Assembly: GCF_017873765.1 (NCBI RefSeq)
Contig: NZ_JAGGKP010000004.1
Location: 124,001 to 188,000, forward strand
From: Paenibacillus sediminis
Lineage (GTDB): Bacteria > Bacillota > Bacilli > Paenibacillales > Paenibacillaceae
Length of the DNA: 64,000 bases
Direction: 5' to 3'
The translations under genes and the position numbers were made by a program. This document shows positions 26,266 through 35,014 of this stretch, in pieces. Each line of letters opens with the position of its first letter. Positions within the stretch are counted from its first letter, which is position 1. The notes below the pieces were generated by a model. It searched no databases. It had not been told where the DNA came from and was given only the letters and a program-made list of their open reading frames with translations.

Positions 26266-27747
26266 TTATTCTGGAATATACGGGAGTTCCTTCATTTTCG
26301 GAACGTTAATGACATGTGTCTCGGTGTATGTCAGCAAGCCTTCACGACCGTATTCACGGCCGATACCCGACTGTTTCACACCGCCGAACGGGAAGCGAAC
26401 GTCAAGTCCTTGTACGGCAGCCGTATTGATCATTGTCGTACCCGCCTCGATACGCCGTGCCACACGAACCGCATGAGCTTCCTCGCCCCATACCGAGCTC
26501 GTTAAGCCATAGATGCTGTCATTGACCAAAGCAATAGCCTGTTCTTCATCATCATAAGGCAGAATCGGCACAGTCGGTCCAAACTGTTCTTCGACTACAA
26601 TACGATCGTTGTATTTTGCGCCCAAAACAAGTGTCGGCTGGAGGAAATAACCTTTCGCGAACACTTCTTCATCGAGAATGCGTCCAAGCTTAATGACCTC
26701 GGCGCCGCCCTTCTTAGCGTCTTCCACAAGCTCCTGAACGAATTTCAGCTGACCGGGATTGTTAACCGCACCTATGGTTACTTCAGGATTGAAAGGATCG
26801 CCGACGCGGATCCATTTATTCGCCGCTTCAATATACTTTTCCACAAACTTGTCGTAAATGGAGCGGTGTACATATACCCGTTTAGCAATCATGCAAATTT
26901 GACCGCCGGTAAGGAAATTCGATATAACGAACCTACGCATTGCACGCTCATCGTTCACATCAAAATCCGGAAGCACGATTGCGGCGTCATTTCCTCCAAG
27001 TTCCAAAGTCATGTGCTTAATCGTATCTGCAGCCGATCTCATGATGTGCTTAGCCGTATTCGTTCCGCCTGTGAAAGCGATCTTTGCAACCTTAGGATTC
27101 GTAGTAAGCTCGACCCCTACATCAGCCTCGCCATGCACCAGGTTCAACACGCCAGCGGGAAACTCGTCAGCGATGATCTTCATGGCCTTGCTGACGGCCA
27201 GCGGAGCAAACGGACTAGGTTTGAGCACCATCGTGTTACCTGCAAGCAGTGCAGGAGCTACTTTGATGGTCGAAAGCGATATCGGATAGTTCCACGGCGT
27301 AATCGCGGATACAACACCAAGCGGGTCATGTGCAATGATCGTTTTACCGCCATCCGGATGTTCCATCACTTCGTCTTTCAGTACATCTTGTACAGTATTG
27401 CAAGCATATTCCATCCACATGAAGGATACGCCAAATTCTCCTTCAGCGTCGTAAAGAGCCTTACCATGTTCACGGGAGAGCAGTTTGGACAATTCTGGCG
27501 TCGCGGCTTTTAGTTTCTCAATCGCACGCTTCATCCGTTCGACACGCTCTTCAATCGGCGTTGCAGCCCAGCTCGGAAATGCCGCGGCAGCAGCATCAAT
27601 CGCGCGAATCGCCTCTTCACGAGTATTGATAGGACCATAACCCACGATTTCATCAGGGTTCGCAGGGTTTTGACGGGCATATTGTTTTTCAGTCGGAGCC
27701 TCTTGACCATTAATAATGGCATGAACGACGATCGGTGCAGTTGTCAT
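26266..27747 (-). CDS. NAD(P)-dependent aldehyde dehydrogenase
   Basis: 493 residues of the ALDH superfamily: SAITPWNYPIS, Rossmann IAFTGGTNTAKHI, general base Glu in LELGGNDAAIVL, catalytic Cys in TGGQICMIAKRVYVH and C-terminal PFGGVKQSGIGREYG. It oxidises an aldehyde to the acid; the substrate class resembles succinate-semialdehyde or aliphatic aldehyde enzymes. AAGGA precedes ATG 27747. Two copies of the palindrome TTGCTATAGCAA in its promoter match the site before the MarR/MFS unit, so it probably belongs to that regulon. Confidence 0.92.
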   Translation of the reverse strand: MTTAPIVVHAIINGQEAPTEKQYARQNPANPDEIVGYGPINTREEAIRAIDAAAAAFPSWAATPIEERVERMKRAIEKLKAATPELSKLLSREHGKALYDAEGEFGVSFMWMEYACNTVQDVLKDEVMEHPDGGKTIIAHDPLGVVSAITPWNYPISLSTIKVAPALLAGNTMVLKPSPFAPLAVSKAMKIIADEFPAGVLNLVHGEADVGVELTTNPKVAKIAFTGGTNTAKHIMRSAADTIKHMTLELGGNDAAIVLPDFDVNDERAMRRFVISNFLTGGQICMIAKRVYVHRSIYDKFVEKYIEAANKWIRVGDPFNPEVTIGAVNNPGQLKFVQELVEDAKKGGAEVIKLGRILDEEVFAKGYFLQPTLVLGAKYNDRIVVEEQFGPTVPILPYDDEEQAIALVNDSIYGLTSSVWGEEAHAVRVARRIEAGTTMINTAAVQGLDVRFPFGGVKQSGIGREYGREGLLTYTETHVINVPKMKELPYIPE

Positions 27748-27790
27748 GAAAATTCCTTCTTTCTTTCGATTTAATGAGATATGCCTTTTT

Positions 27791-27802
27791 TTGCTATAGC
27801 AA
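27791..27802. promoter_or_regulatory. MarR-type operator, copy A
   Basis: TTGCTATAGCAA is a perfect 12-base palindrome 43 bases upstream of the aldehyde dehydrogenase ATG; its centre is 28 bases from copy B. Confidence 0.65.
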
Positions 27803-27817
27803 CTAAAACACAAACAG

Positions 27818-27831
27818 GTTGCTATAGCAAC
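27818..27831. promoter_or_regulatory. MarR-type operator, copy B
   Basis: GTTGCTATAGCAAC is a perfect 14-base palindrome. The same core occurs at 29358-29375 ahead of a MarR gene. Confidence 0.68.
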
Positions 27832-27889
27832 TAAATTAATTCTAATCTAAAGCGTTTTATTTGTCAAAAACTGTGTTCATCAAATTGTC

Positions 27890-28540
27890 GCTTGAAAATT
27901 CAACAGCTTCTCGGCGAACTCGTTCAGCTTCTCCGACATCAGAATTCCGAAATTTCCTTGCTGGACGCCGCCTGCTCGTTACCGATCGAGGCGATCTTTT
28001 CGATTGCTGTTTGGATCTCATTCGCCACGATTGCGAAACCTCTTCCCTTTTCCCCAGCGTGAGCTGCTTCGATTGCTCCAAAAGCTGCTGTCCGAATTCA
28101 GCAAGAGCCCTGCGCGACTTGCAAAATGCCTTCGTTCGCCTGCGACAAAGAGGTGAGAATCTTATCCGATATTTCTCTCAGCTCAGTTTGCCTTCTCATT
28201 GCCACGCCTAATCCCCTATAACCCGTCCTTCGCTATCGTGGAGCGGCAAGGCTATGCCCGTAAACTCGAAGCCATAGATATGAGCAGGAGCGTTGGACAA
28301 TATTTCTTTATTTAATTTCATTGCCTGTGCAATCGGGGTCTGATCGTGTAGGATATCACCATTCTTAATGCCTAGATCGATCTCTTTACCGGGAAATAGT
28401 CCTATATCATGTGTCAGGTTACTGAGGATCACAGATGCATCTACCGGATAACATCGCTTGATAACAGGTATAACCCTAAGGTAAATCTCGAGCGAAGCAA
28501 TATACTCGTTGTTTATGGTAAATCCTACTAATTGAGTTTA
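27890..28540 (-). pseudogene. Broken chemoreceptor-like gene
   Basis: Minus-strand fragments in different frames line up as one protein: VILSNLTHDIGLFPGKEIDLG, then AHIYGFEFTGIALPLHDSEGRVIG, then GLGVAMRRQTELREI and QANEGILQVAQ, then AFGAIEAAHAGEKGKGFAIVANEI. The last is the tip region of a methyl-accepting domain. A PAS/heme-pocket-like sensor with a short signalling domain is plausible. At least two frameshifts and a stop break it, and the methyl-accepting helices are short, so it should be inactive. Confidence 0.6.
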
Positions 28541-28662
28541 GATGCTGAAGTTAACAAGCTTGCTATATTATTATTCGGCCGATCATCCTCTGAGGTTTAG
28601 GAAAAACACATACAGATAAAAATTATTTTTTTACAATGTTATAATGACGCCATCACAACAGC

Positions 28663-28716
28663 AAAAAAAAACGCCAGCTAGTTCATGGGATCAAACCAAT
28701 GACTCAGCAAAGCGTT
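28663..28716 (-). terminator. Terminator after MarR copy 1
   Basis: AACGC and GCTAGTTCAT pair with ATGACTCAGC and GCGTT; on the minus strand a run of nine T residues follows. Confidence 0.75.
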
Positions 28717-28748
28717 ATTGTAACATCCATCTCATTAGATAGATTGTA

Positions 28749-29174
28749 CTAGCGCACATTATCGATCAGTTTCGCGAGTACCCTTCTTACCGCATTCAGT
28801 TCTTCCTCCGAAATACCTTGCAGCACCTGATCATTGAAATCATCAATGACCGGAATCACTTGTTCTTCGAACTTCCGTCCTTTCTCAGTCAAGAAGACCT
28901 TTAGCAAACGCCGATCGTTTTCATCGCTGACCCGACGTATCAAACCCTTCTGCTCCAGGTTGAGAACCATACGGGCGATGTTGGTTTTATCCTTACCAAG
29001 CTTGGCCGATAATTCACTTTGAGAAAGACCGTCGTTTTCCCATAACAGCAGCAGGATCAAATTTTGTTCCGGTGCGATATTAAATGGACTGAGCAAGTTT
29101 TTAATATAATTAGAAATGATCAAATCCGACTGGTGGATGTATATGGTTATGTAATCGCTGAAATGATGCTTCAA
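28749..29174 (-). CDS. MarR-family regulator 1
   Basis: 141 residues with a winged helix (NLILLLLWENDGLSQSELSAKLGKDKTNIARMVLNLEQKGL split by the usual recognition helix, and wing RRVSDENDRRLLKVFLTEKG). TTG 29174 is chosen since GGGGG lies 7 bases before it; an in-frame ATG at 29234 would add an atypical N-terminus. It is divergent from MarR 2. It may sense aromatic or oxidative compounds, as typical MarR proteins do; no Cys suited to redox sensing is seen. Confidence 0.85.
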   Translation of the reverse strand: MKHHFSDYITIYIHQSDLIISNYIKNLLSPFNIAPEQNLILLLLWENDGLSQSELSAKLGKDKTNIARMVLNLEQKGLIRRVSDENDRRLLKVFLTEKGRKFEEQVIPVIDDFNDQVLQGISEEELNAVRRVLAKLIDNVR

Positions 29175-29357
29175 CGTGGTGCCCCCTTTCGGTATATAGC
29201 GTTTATTTAACAGAACAAAGCCCCCGGGTGACATGTATCTACACGCATTATATAGTATTTTCGTTCCACAAAGAAGACGAACGTATTACGTTGTGCTCCA
29301 GCTGCGTCATATGCCCCCTGTGCTTATTGACCTCTGTTATTTGATTTGTTATAAATA

Positions 29358-29375
29358 TAGTTGCTATGCAAACTA
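29358..29375. promoter_or_regulatory. MarR-type operator, copy C
   Basis: TAGTTGCTATGCAAACTA is an imperfect version of the palindrome at 27791-27831, between the two divergent MarR genes and 24 bases before the MarR 2 start. Confidence 0.6.
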
Positions 29376-29398
29376 ATTGTGGTGCGAGGTACCTGCTA

Positions 29399-29839
29399 GT
29401 GAAATTAAAAGAATCGGTCGGTTATTTGATCAGCAATACGGGCCGTAAATTAACGCAATGCTTGACCCAGCTGACTCAAGATTACAATTTGACGTCTGAG
29501 CAGTTTGGTCTTCTCCTTTGTTTAAGTGAGGAAGACGGAATCAGCCAAAAAGAGCTTTCTCGGCGAACCGAAAAGGATCCGGCCAATATAACGAGAATTT
29601 TGGATCAATTGGAGCGCAAAGGCTTCGTAAATCGAGTCACTAATTCCGAGGATCGTAGATCTTATCACACGTATATTACCAAATCAGGGAAGGAAGCCGT
29701 ACGTCAGATTGAACCGATTGAAGCGGAGTTCATCCGTGCCTTGTTATTGGATATTCCTGATCATGAAGCTTCGGCCTTCAAAGCATTTATGCAAAAAATA
29801 AACAAAAATATAGAGAGATACCGCGAGAGAAACAATTAA
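29399..29839 (+). CDS. MarR-family regulator 2
   Basis: About 146 residues: EQFGLLLCLSEEDGISQKELS, recognition helix DPANITRILDQLERKG and wing VTNSEDRRSYHTYITKSG. GTG 29399 is preferred (GAGG nine bases upstream); the in-frame ATG 29366 lies inside the operator. It is followed by an MFS gene after 29 bases, so this is a typical repressor-efflux operon. Operator C overlaps its promoter, and operators A and B sit before an aldehyde dehydrogenase gene, implying a shared regulon with either MarR. Confidence 0.87.
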   Translation: MKLKESVGYLISNTGRKLTQCLTQLTQDYNLTSEQFGLLLCLSEEDGISQKELSRRTEKDPANITRILDQLERKGFVNRVTNSEDRRSYHTYITKSGKEAVRQIEPIEAEFIRALLLDIPDHEASAFKAFMQKINKNIERYRERNN

Positions 29840-29868
29840 AGGTACTGCTTCTTAGAGGAGAAAATATC

Positions 29869-31065
29869 GTGAAAGAACGAAACACAATATTGTGGAGTGG
29901 AGATTTTGTAAAGATTTGTTTAAGCAGTTTTTTTGTATTTTTAACGTTTTACACATTGGCGACATCCCTGCCTGTTTATGTGAAGGACAATTTTCATGGT
30001 ACTGGACAGCAAATTGGCCTGACAATGACGGTGTTTGTCATCGCTGCAGTTTTACTTCGTTCGTTTTCCGGGAAATGGATGGCCCAGTATGGGGAAAGGA
30101 AAGTAGCCGTTATATCATTGGCGGCATTCTTTGTTGTATCCGCAGCTTATTTGAACATTGCCGGTATGGCTATGCTGCTGTTGCTTCGGTTCTTGCACGG
30201 TGGCAGCTTCGCAATTGCGACCACTTCAACCAACGCGCTTGCACTTCGTCTTATTCCTGAGAATCGAAAAGGAGAAGGCATCAGCTATTTCAGCTTGTTC
30301 ATGAGCTTAGCTATGGTCATTGGACCGTTTGTAGGACTGACAATTACGTCACATCTTAGTTATGGTTATTTATTCGGCATTTGCGCCATTTTTGGCTTGC
30401 TTGCTTTACTGTTTGGTATGAGTACACGTGCTCCGAAATTACCGATGGCACAGAAAAATGTTAAAGAAAAATTTCATTGGAGCCAATTGATTGAAACGAA
30501 AGCTATTCCGATTGGTTTGGCAGGGTTCGTGCTAGCATTCGCATACAGTGGTCTTACCTCATTTATATCCCTCTATGCCAAAGAGCTTTCCATGGGTTCA
30601 CTCGCCAGTTATTTCTTTGTCTTCTTCGGTGTCATGATCGTTCTTCCGCGTCCGCTTATCGGCAAAATACTCGATAAATACGGAGAACATGTCATTGTCT
30701 ATCCAAGCATTGGCACCTTCACGATAGGCATGCTATTGCTAGGGTTGGCCCATTCGCCCGCTTCATTTTTATTATCTGGACTTGTGTGCGGTCTCGGCTA
30801 TGGCGCCCTGCTGCCTTGCTTTCAGACGATTGCCGTGCAAGCGGCAAATGTTCACCGCAGAGCGGTTGCAATAGCCACGTTCTTTGTTTTATTCGATCTT
30901 GGTTATGGCGTAGGATCTTACCTTTTAGGAGTATTGGCTTCAAGCTCAGGTTACTCAGCAGTATACATGATTTCTGCCATAATCGTTGCATTCACGGCTA
31001 TTATTTATTTCATTCTACATCATAAAAGAAACGTCAATCCGGCAATAGAACATGGGGTGGAATAA
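29869..31065 (+). CDS. MFS efflux transporter
   Basis: 398 residues, 12 predicted helices; loop 2-3 has the MFS motif in GKWMAQYGERKVAVI and helix 5 has a LAMVIGPFVGLTI antiporter-like stretch. Start is GTG 29869 after GAGGAG. It shares an operon with MarR 2, which suggests inducible efflux of the MarR ligand. From base 30639 to beyond its stop the sequence is repeated almost exactly at 46631-47187. Confidence 0.87.
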   Translation: MKERNTILWSGDFVKICLSSFFVFLTFYTLATSLPVYVKDNFHGTGQQIGLTMTVFVIAAVLLRSFSGKWMAQYGERKVAVISLAAFFVVSAAYLNIAGMAMLLLLRFLHGGSFAIATTSTNALALRLIPENRKGEGISYFSLFMSLAMVIGPFVGLTITSHLSYGYLFGICAIFGLLALLFGMSTRAPKLPMAQKNVKEKFHWSQLIETKAIPIGLAGFVLAFAYSGLTSFISLYAKELSMGSLASYFFVFFGVMIVLPRPLIGKILDKYGEHVIVYPSIGTFTIGMLLLGLAHSPASFLLSGLVCGLGYGALLPCFQTIAVQAANVHRRAVAIATFFVLFDLGYGVGSYLLGVLASSSGYSAVYMISAIIVAFTAIIYFILHHKRNVNPAIEHGVE

Positions 31066-31195
31066 TGTCACTGAACCCCTAAAAAAACATAACCCAGTCA
31101 AAACACTGAAATAAAGTGTTAAACTGGGTTTAATTGATTGTGGGAAATCCATTTAGTGAGCAGATGTGATGACGTCTCGTTTGCGGCATGAGTGT
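30639..31195 (+). repeat. 557-bp direct repeat, left copy
   Basis: This segment (last 142 codons of the MFS gene, terminator and 60 bases beyond) recurs at 46631-47187 in the same orientation, offset 15,992. By eye I find only two mismatches, at about 30718 and 30754. The flanks differ abruptly on both sides. Confidence 0.95.
31090..31132 (+). terminator. Terminator after the MFS gene
   Basis: AACCCAGT and AACACT pair with AGTGTT and ACTGGGTT, with a T-rich tail. The same hairpin occurs in the right repeat copy at 47082-47124. Confidence 0.8.
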
Positions 31196-31239
31196 CTAAT
31201 ACATTATTTTTCAGTCTAACATTTTATTTTCTTTCTACA

Positions 31240-31833
31240 CTAAATGCTTGCGGTATTTCTACTGTTTCCATTCTTTTCTCGTTTTGGCAGTGTCAACGCG
31301 ATCGTTCCGATATAATCGGTCACTTTTCCGTCCGTTGTGATCTTCACGGCTGTTTGCTCAACCTTCCCATCCGTGCCGACCCGGCCGCTTCTGACCCAGC
31401 GGGCGGGACCCGCAAATCCGCTGTCGTAATACAGGAAGGTCTTGTCGATTCGGGGCGTCGGACCTGTGCGATCCGACAGGAACTCGGTGTCGTAATTCTC
31501 CGTTCTATGCAGCGTCTGCAAAGGCGTGGGCTCGTAATGGCCGCCCGCGAACATGGCGCTCATCGCGATTTTCCTGGCTGCCGCCAGATTGCCGGCATAG
31601 AGAGCCACCCGCTCTTTCTCGTACAACGGCGATTGTATGGAGACCGTATGGTTGGCCCAACCGACCTTGTAGCCGTACTGCTCCGACACGAATCGAAGAG
31701 GCACATAGATGCGGTTATGTACTGATTTGATCGATATGTCTAACTTTACCGTTTCCTTGGAAGACCCATAGTTGCCATGCCATCGATCACAGCAACCTGC
31801 TGCCCCATTATCAGCGAAATATTTTGCGTCCAC
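31240..31833 (-). pseudogene. Copper-amine-oxidase N-terminal-domain protein, 5' degraded
   Basis: A long frame contains the stalk-domain motif RIYVPLRFVSEQYGYKVGW followed by TVSI, then about 120 residues of unknown kind ending LTLPKREKNGNSRNTASI. No signal peptide or start with ribosome site exists. Near 31745-31800 the reading CDRWHGNYGSSKE looks like the out-of-frame version of IDGMATM.., suggesting two compensating frameshifts in the first stalk repeat. These domains are common on Paenibacillus surface proteins and are not oxidases here. Confidence 0.5.
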
Positions 31834-31980
31834 TTGCGTGCTTCGTTCTCCAAATATTAAACGAATAAGGTTTCATTTTGTTTCTCTGCCCCTAACATCG
31901 AACTTTTTTAAGTGAAAAAACATTAGCTAATTTGCTTTAAACTTTTAATCAGAGCGACCTAGTCTCATTCCTTATTAGTA

Positions 31981-32014
31981 AAAAGTCCCGATGAATAATT
32001 CTATCATCGGGACT
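31981..32014 (-). terminator. Hairpin terminator
   Basis: AGTCCCGATGA pairs with TCATCGGGACT; on the minus strand TTTTTAC follows. Confidence 0.7.
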
Positions 32015-32067
32015 GACTTCGTGGTTCCAGACTTTTTTTACTGGTTCCACACTTTTTTATTTTTGAA

Positions 32068-32256
32068 CTATTCAGTGACATTAGAGTTGGTAAATGATTT
32101 GAGTACAACTGTATCTAAATATTGACGGGCAATTGAGAACATTTCTTTTCCGTTCATTAATTCTTCAATCCGCTCATGAAAGTTGATTTTCTCTTGGTCT
32201 TCTCATCCGTTTAATATTTCCAATAACAATTCCAACTGCAAATCACGCATAACTGA
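32068..32256 (-). pseudogene. Small decayed gene of unknown function
   Basis: The minus-strand frame ends ERIEELMNGKEMFSIARQYLD and TVVLKSFTNSNVTE, and upstream in the same frame reads RDLQLELLLEILNG before an in-frame TGA. A terminator lies downstream at 31981-32014. I do not recognise the family. Confidence 0.35.
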
Positions 32257-32354
32257 TATTCATAATTTCTACCGGAATTTTGGACTATGGATTATGTTGT
32301 AATAAATCAAACGAACTAAATAAACGTTTTAAGCAATCTATAATTGTAGCATTT

Positions 32355-32906
32355 TTATTGATCATCATCGTCATAATCATCGAAGTAATCAACTTCATCA
32401 TCATCGTCGTCAAAGTCAGGACCATCAAGTTGATCTGGTCCTTCGAATGGATCTGTTGCTTCGATTACATCAAAATTATTGAATTCGATACAAGTCGATG
32501 TCAGATCAAGTGTTTTCGTACTGTCATCATGGTGTCCGGATAATATGTCAATAGTTATAGAAGCTTCTACTTGGCAGATCATTGATCCGCTCATCTCTAT
32601 ATCAGGTTCTCTACTATCAACGTGAAAGTTATGATCCACATAAGCTATAAATTTAACCGTGCAATCAATATCAACATTATCGTCAGAGATCATTTTTGAA
32701 ATAACCTCGAATTGAATGTCCTCGATTACATCTATCGATATATAATCGGAACCGTAACCAAACCTCCCTACTTCATTCAATTCTTCACTTATTTCGTCAT
32801 AGATACGTTTATTAATGTATTCTTCAATCTGCGAATACAAATCATCACTACTTTCGAGCTTATCAATTAATTCATCAACATTTTTACTAACAAACTGAGA
32901 ACTCAT
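32355..32906 (-). CDS. Highly acidic hypothetical protein
   Basis: 183 residues with no signal peptide or membrane helix. The N-terminus is helical (VDELIDKLESSDDLYSQIEEY), the middle is rich in beta-strand patterns (DIDCTVKFIAYVDHNFHVD, SGSMICQVEASITIDILSG), and the C-terminus is an Asp-rich tail (DFDDDDDEVDYFDDYDDDDQ). No ribosome site precedes the ATG, and an IS256 remnant begins right upstream, so the native promoter may be lost. A DNA-mimic, chaperone or immunity-type role could be imagined but nothing supports one. The base composition is AT-rich like the island. Confidence 0.6.
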   Translation of the reverse strand: MSSQFVSKNVDELIDKLESSDDLYSQIEEYINKRIYDEISEELNEVGRFGYGSDYISIDVIEDIQFEVISKMISDDNVDIDCTVKFIAYVDHNFHVDSREPDIEMSGSMICQVEASITIDILSGHHDDSTKTLDLTSTCIEFNNFDVIEATDPFEGPDQLDGPDFDDDDDEVDYFDDYDDDDQ

Positions 32907-32934
32907 AGAGAGCGTAAAATATTATGTGTAAATA

Positions 32935-33440
32935 GCTGAATAGCAAAAAAGGAAGGCCTTTTCTAGTAGAATGGAGTTACCAGACAACAATCCATAGAAA
33001 AGAGGCCTTCCCTATGAATCAGTTTACAACAAATTTAGTCCAAGCACTAGTGACCAAACAAGATGTGACCGAAGTATTTCGTTTTCATCTAGAAATATCC
33101 ATGAATCACCTTTTAGAAACCGAACTAACCGCTTTTCTAGATTATGAGAAGTATGACCGAACTGGCTTTCATTCAGGCAATTCCCGTAATGGAACCTACT
33201 CACGTACCCTTCATACCGAGTACGGAGACCTTCATTTGAGCATCCCGTCTACTTGGATGCTACGTATCTTGCGGTAAAGCGTGACACGGTTACCAAAGAA
33301 GCTGTGCATCTAGCCTGGGCATTCGGGAAGATGGTTCGAAAGAAGTACTTGCCTACACCTTAGCGCCTACAGAGTCTGCATTCGTATGGAAAGAGCTCCT
33401 ACACGATATTCGGGAACGTGGTGCGTATGGTCTAAAGGGC
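32935..33440 (+). mobile_element. IS256-family transposase remnant
   Basis: ATG 33014 opens an IS256 N-terminus (FRFHLEISMNHLLETELTAFL, HSGNSRNGTYSRTL). After an internal deletion near 33240 another frame gives VYLDATYLAVKRDTVTKEAV, and then SAFVWKELLHDIRERG in a third. The catalytic domain is incomplete, so it cannot move itself. Confidence 0.8.
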
Positions 33441-33445
33441 ATAAA

Positions 33446-33740
33446 TTACACATTTATGCACAGCCGATCAATGGCTTCCATTGGATTTTGGTAAACACGC
33501 TTTATAAATCTGCTGACGGCAGTTCGGATTTTGTAGGTTTTATCGTCAAACACGTTGTGAATGACATCACTCTTCAGCCATTTCCAAAGACCCTCAATGG
33601 GATTGAGGTCTGGAGAGTATTTTGGCAAAAACACAAACTCCAGACGCGGCTCATCCTGAACGAAATATTCAATGGTAGCTGCTTTATGGATTCGTCCGTT
33701 GTCCAGCACCACCACAATTTTTCCTGAAGGGTATTCATTG
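33446..33740 (-). mobile_element. IS630-family transposase fragment
   Basis: The minus-strand frame keeps the C-terminal half of an IS630 DDE domain: VVVLDNGRIHKA (second Asp) and FLPKYSPDLNPIEGLWKWLK (final Glu). The N-terminal half is missing. It abuts the IS256 remnant, so one probably inserted into the other. Confidence 0.82.
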
Positions 33741-33967
33741 AGAAGCGATTATTTCTCCCTAGAATTTGCTACAGATATCTGTTCCTGGAAAATTTTTACC
33801 TCACATGTAACTTACGCCTGTTTAAAGTGTTCTAATACTAGATGATTTATCTACCCCCTAATAATATCTTTTCTCTAAAGCTAGTGACTCAAAGACTCTA
33901 CTTCAATAAGTCAAGTGTGAATAGCTGGCCAGCTTTCATAATAAATTTATTAAAAGATGGGCTTAAT

Positions 33968-34939
33968 GTGAGATTTATACCTAAATCAACGAGCTTAATT
34001 CTTTCATTGTTTTTATTGGGAGGTTCTGTAGTATCCGCTTCTTCATTCAATGGTTCAAGTTCAGAGTCTCAAAACAATGTAAACCCTTTATTGCCGGTTA
34101 ATAAAGCAATTCAAGCTAAAATTGACAGCTCCATTATTGGCAAAGATCGAGATGTAATTGCGGCTTCTGGCGAATTGATCACTGGACCAGGGAACCAAGA
34201 ACTACCTATGGATCAGCAAGTGATTGAGTCCACTACTCCAAATGATTCCTCAATTATCTCACCTTACTCCTCTATTCCTCCACAAACAGGGGGGTCAGGA
34301 CCTTACAGAAGAGTTTATTCCAATGATGGATACTCTTGGATAAGTACTTACGTAACTTTACCGGGTGGATCCAATGTAAAAGACAATAATAGTGCAGCAC
34401 CATACTATGATACAGCTTATGTTTATACTGGAGGCTGGGGAGCGACTGATGTAGGTGTTGATGCTGGAATGCAGCATAGCACAATGTATGATGATTGGGC
34501 ACCGTCTACCTTGGCAAACGGACAAATGGTAACATCAACTCCACGTTATAAATCAGGACAAGACATCTATTTGAAATTTTATGTTACTGCAACCAATGAA
34601 GTTACCTTGGCTGTATCAGGTATTACAACAACAGGAGAAAGCAAAACAACGACGATTGTTCGTTCTGGCGTGAGTGGTTGGACGAAAGATGGATCTAAAA
34701 TGAGATTAAAAAGAATGACCACTATCGGACAAAAAAACGGAGAAAGTTTTACTACAGGCTCCTTTATGAAGGGCGTTCATTGGCATGATATCACCATTGG
34801 ATATTATAATAGCACTGGAAGCCTTGTTTATACTGGTTGGGGTTCTAGTCAAACAGGCGGCACTTATAATAATGACTCAGCCCATGTATCTGTAAATTAT
34901 ATCAATGCGGGCGAAGAAACTGTTAATATTCAATTATAG
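33968..34939 (+). CDS. Secreted protein of unknown function
   Basis: About 323 residues from GTG 33968, with a clear signal peptide (FIPKSTSLILSLFLLGGSVVSASS). A Ser/Asn/Pro-rich stretch follows, then a beta-rich domain from about residue 110 with many Gly, Tyr and Trp (YRRVYSNDGYSWISTYV, AYVYTGGWGATDVGVDAG, KGVHWHDITIGYYN). It could be a jelly-roll or lectin-like domain; I do not recognise a family. The in-frame ATG at 33842 adds a non-secretory leader, and no strong ribosome site supports either start, so the 5' region may have been altered by the nearby IS. A secreted stalk-domain protein follows 75 bases on. Confidence 0.7.
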   Translation: MRFIPKSTSLILSLFLLGGSVVSASSFNGSSSESQNNVNPLLPVNKAIQAKIDSSIIGKDRDVIAASGELITGPGNQELPMDQQVIESTTPNDSSIISPYSSIPPQTGGSGPYRRVYSNDGYSWISTYVTLPGGSNVKDNNSAAPYYDTAYVYTGGWGATDVGVDAGMQHSTMYDDWAPSTLANGQMVTSTPRYKSGQDIYLKFYVTATNEVTLAVSGITTTGESKTTTIVRSGVSGWTKDGSKMRLKRMTTIGQKNGESFTTGSFMKGVHWHDITIGYYNSTGSLVYTGWGSSQTGGTYNNDSAHVSVNYINAGEETVNIQL

Positions 34940-34949
34940 CTTTAATTCA

Positions 34950-34978
34950 AATGGGGATAAGGATTTCCTTATCCCTAA
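34950..34978 (+). terminator. Weak hairpin between the two secreted-protein genes
   Basis: GGGGATAAGGA pairs with CCTTATCCC; the downstream tract is not a strong T run, so partial termination at most. Confidence 0.35.
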
Positions 34979-35014
34979 TTCAGGAATTACAATTATTAAC
35001 GGAGGTGAAAAAGA

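Noticed and set aside
26866..27513. A 215-codon open frame antisense to the aldehyde dehydrogenase
   Set aside because: Low-complexity, Cys/His/Arg-rich translation opposite a conserved enzyme; no start signal.
30639..31195. The 557-bp repeat as an insertion sequence or att site
   Set aside because: It carries part of a host gene, has no inverted ends, and no intact integrase is nearby; only a recombinase-like scrap at 38.6 kb.
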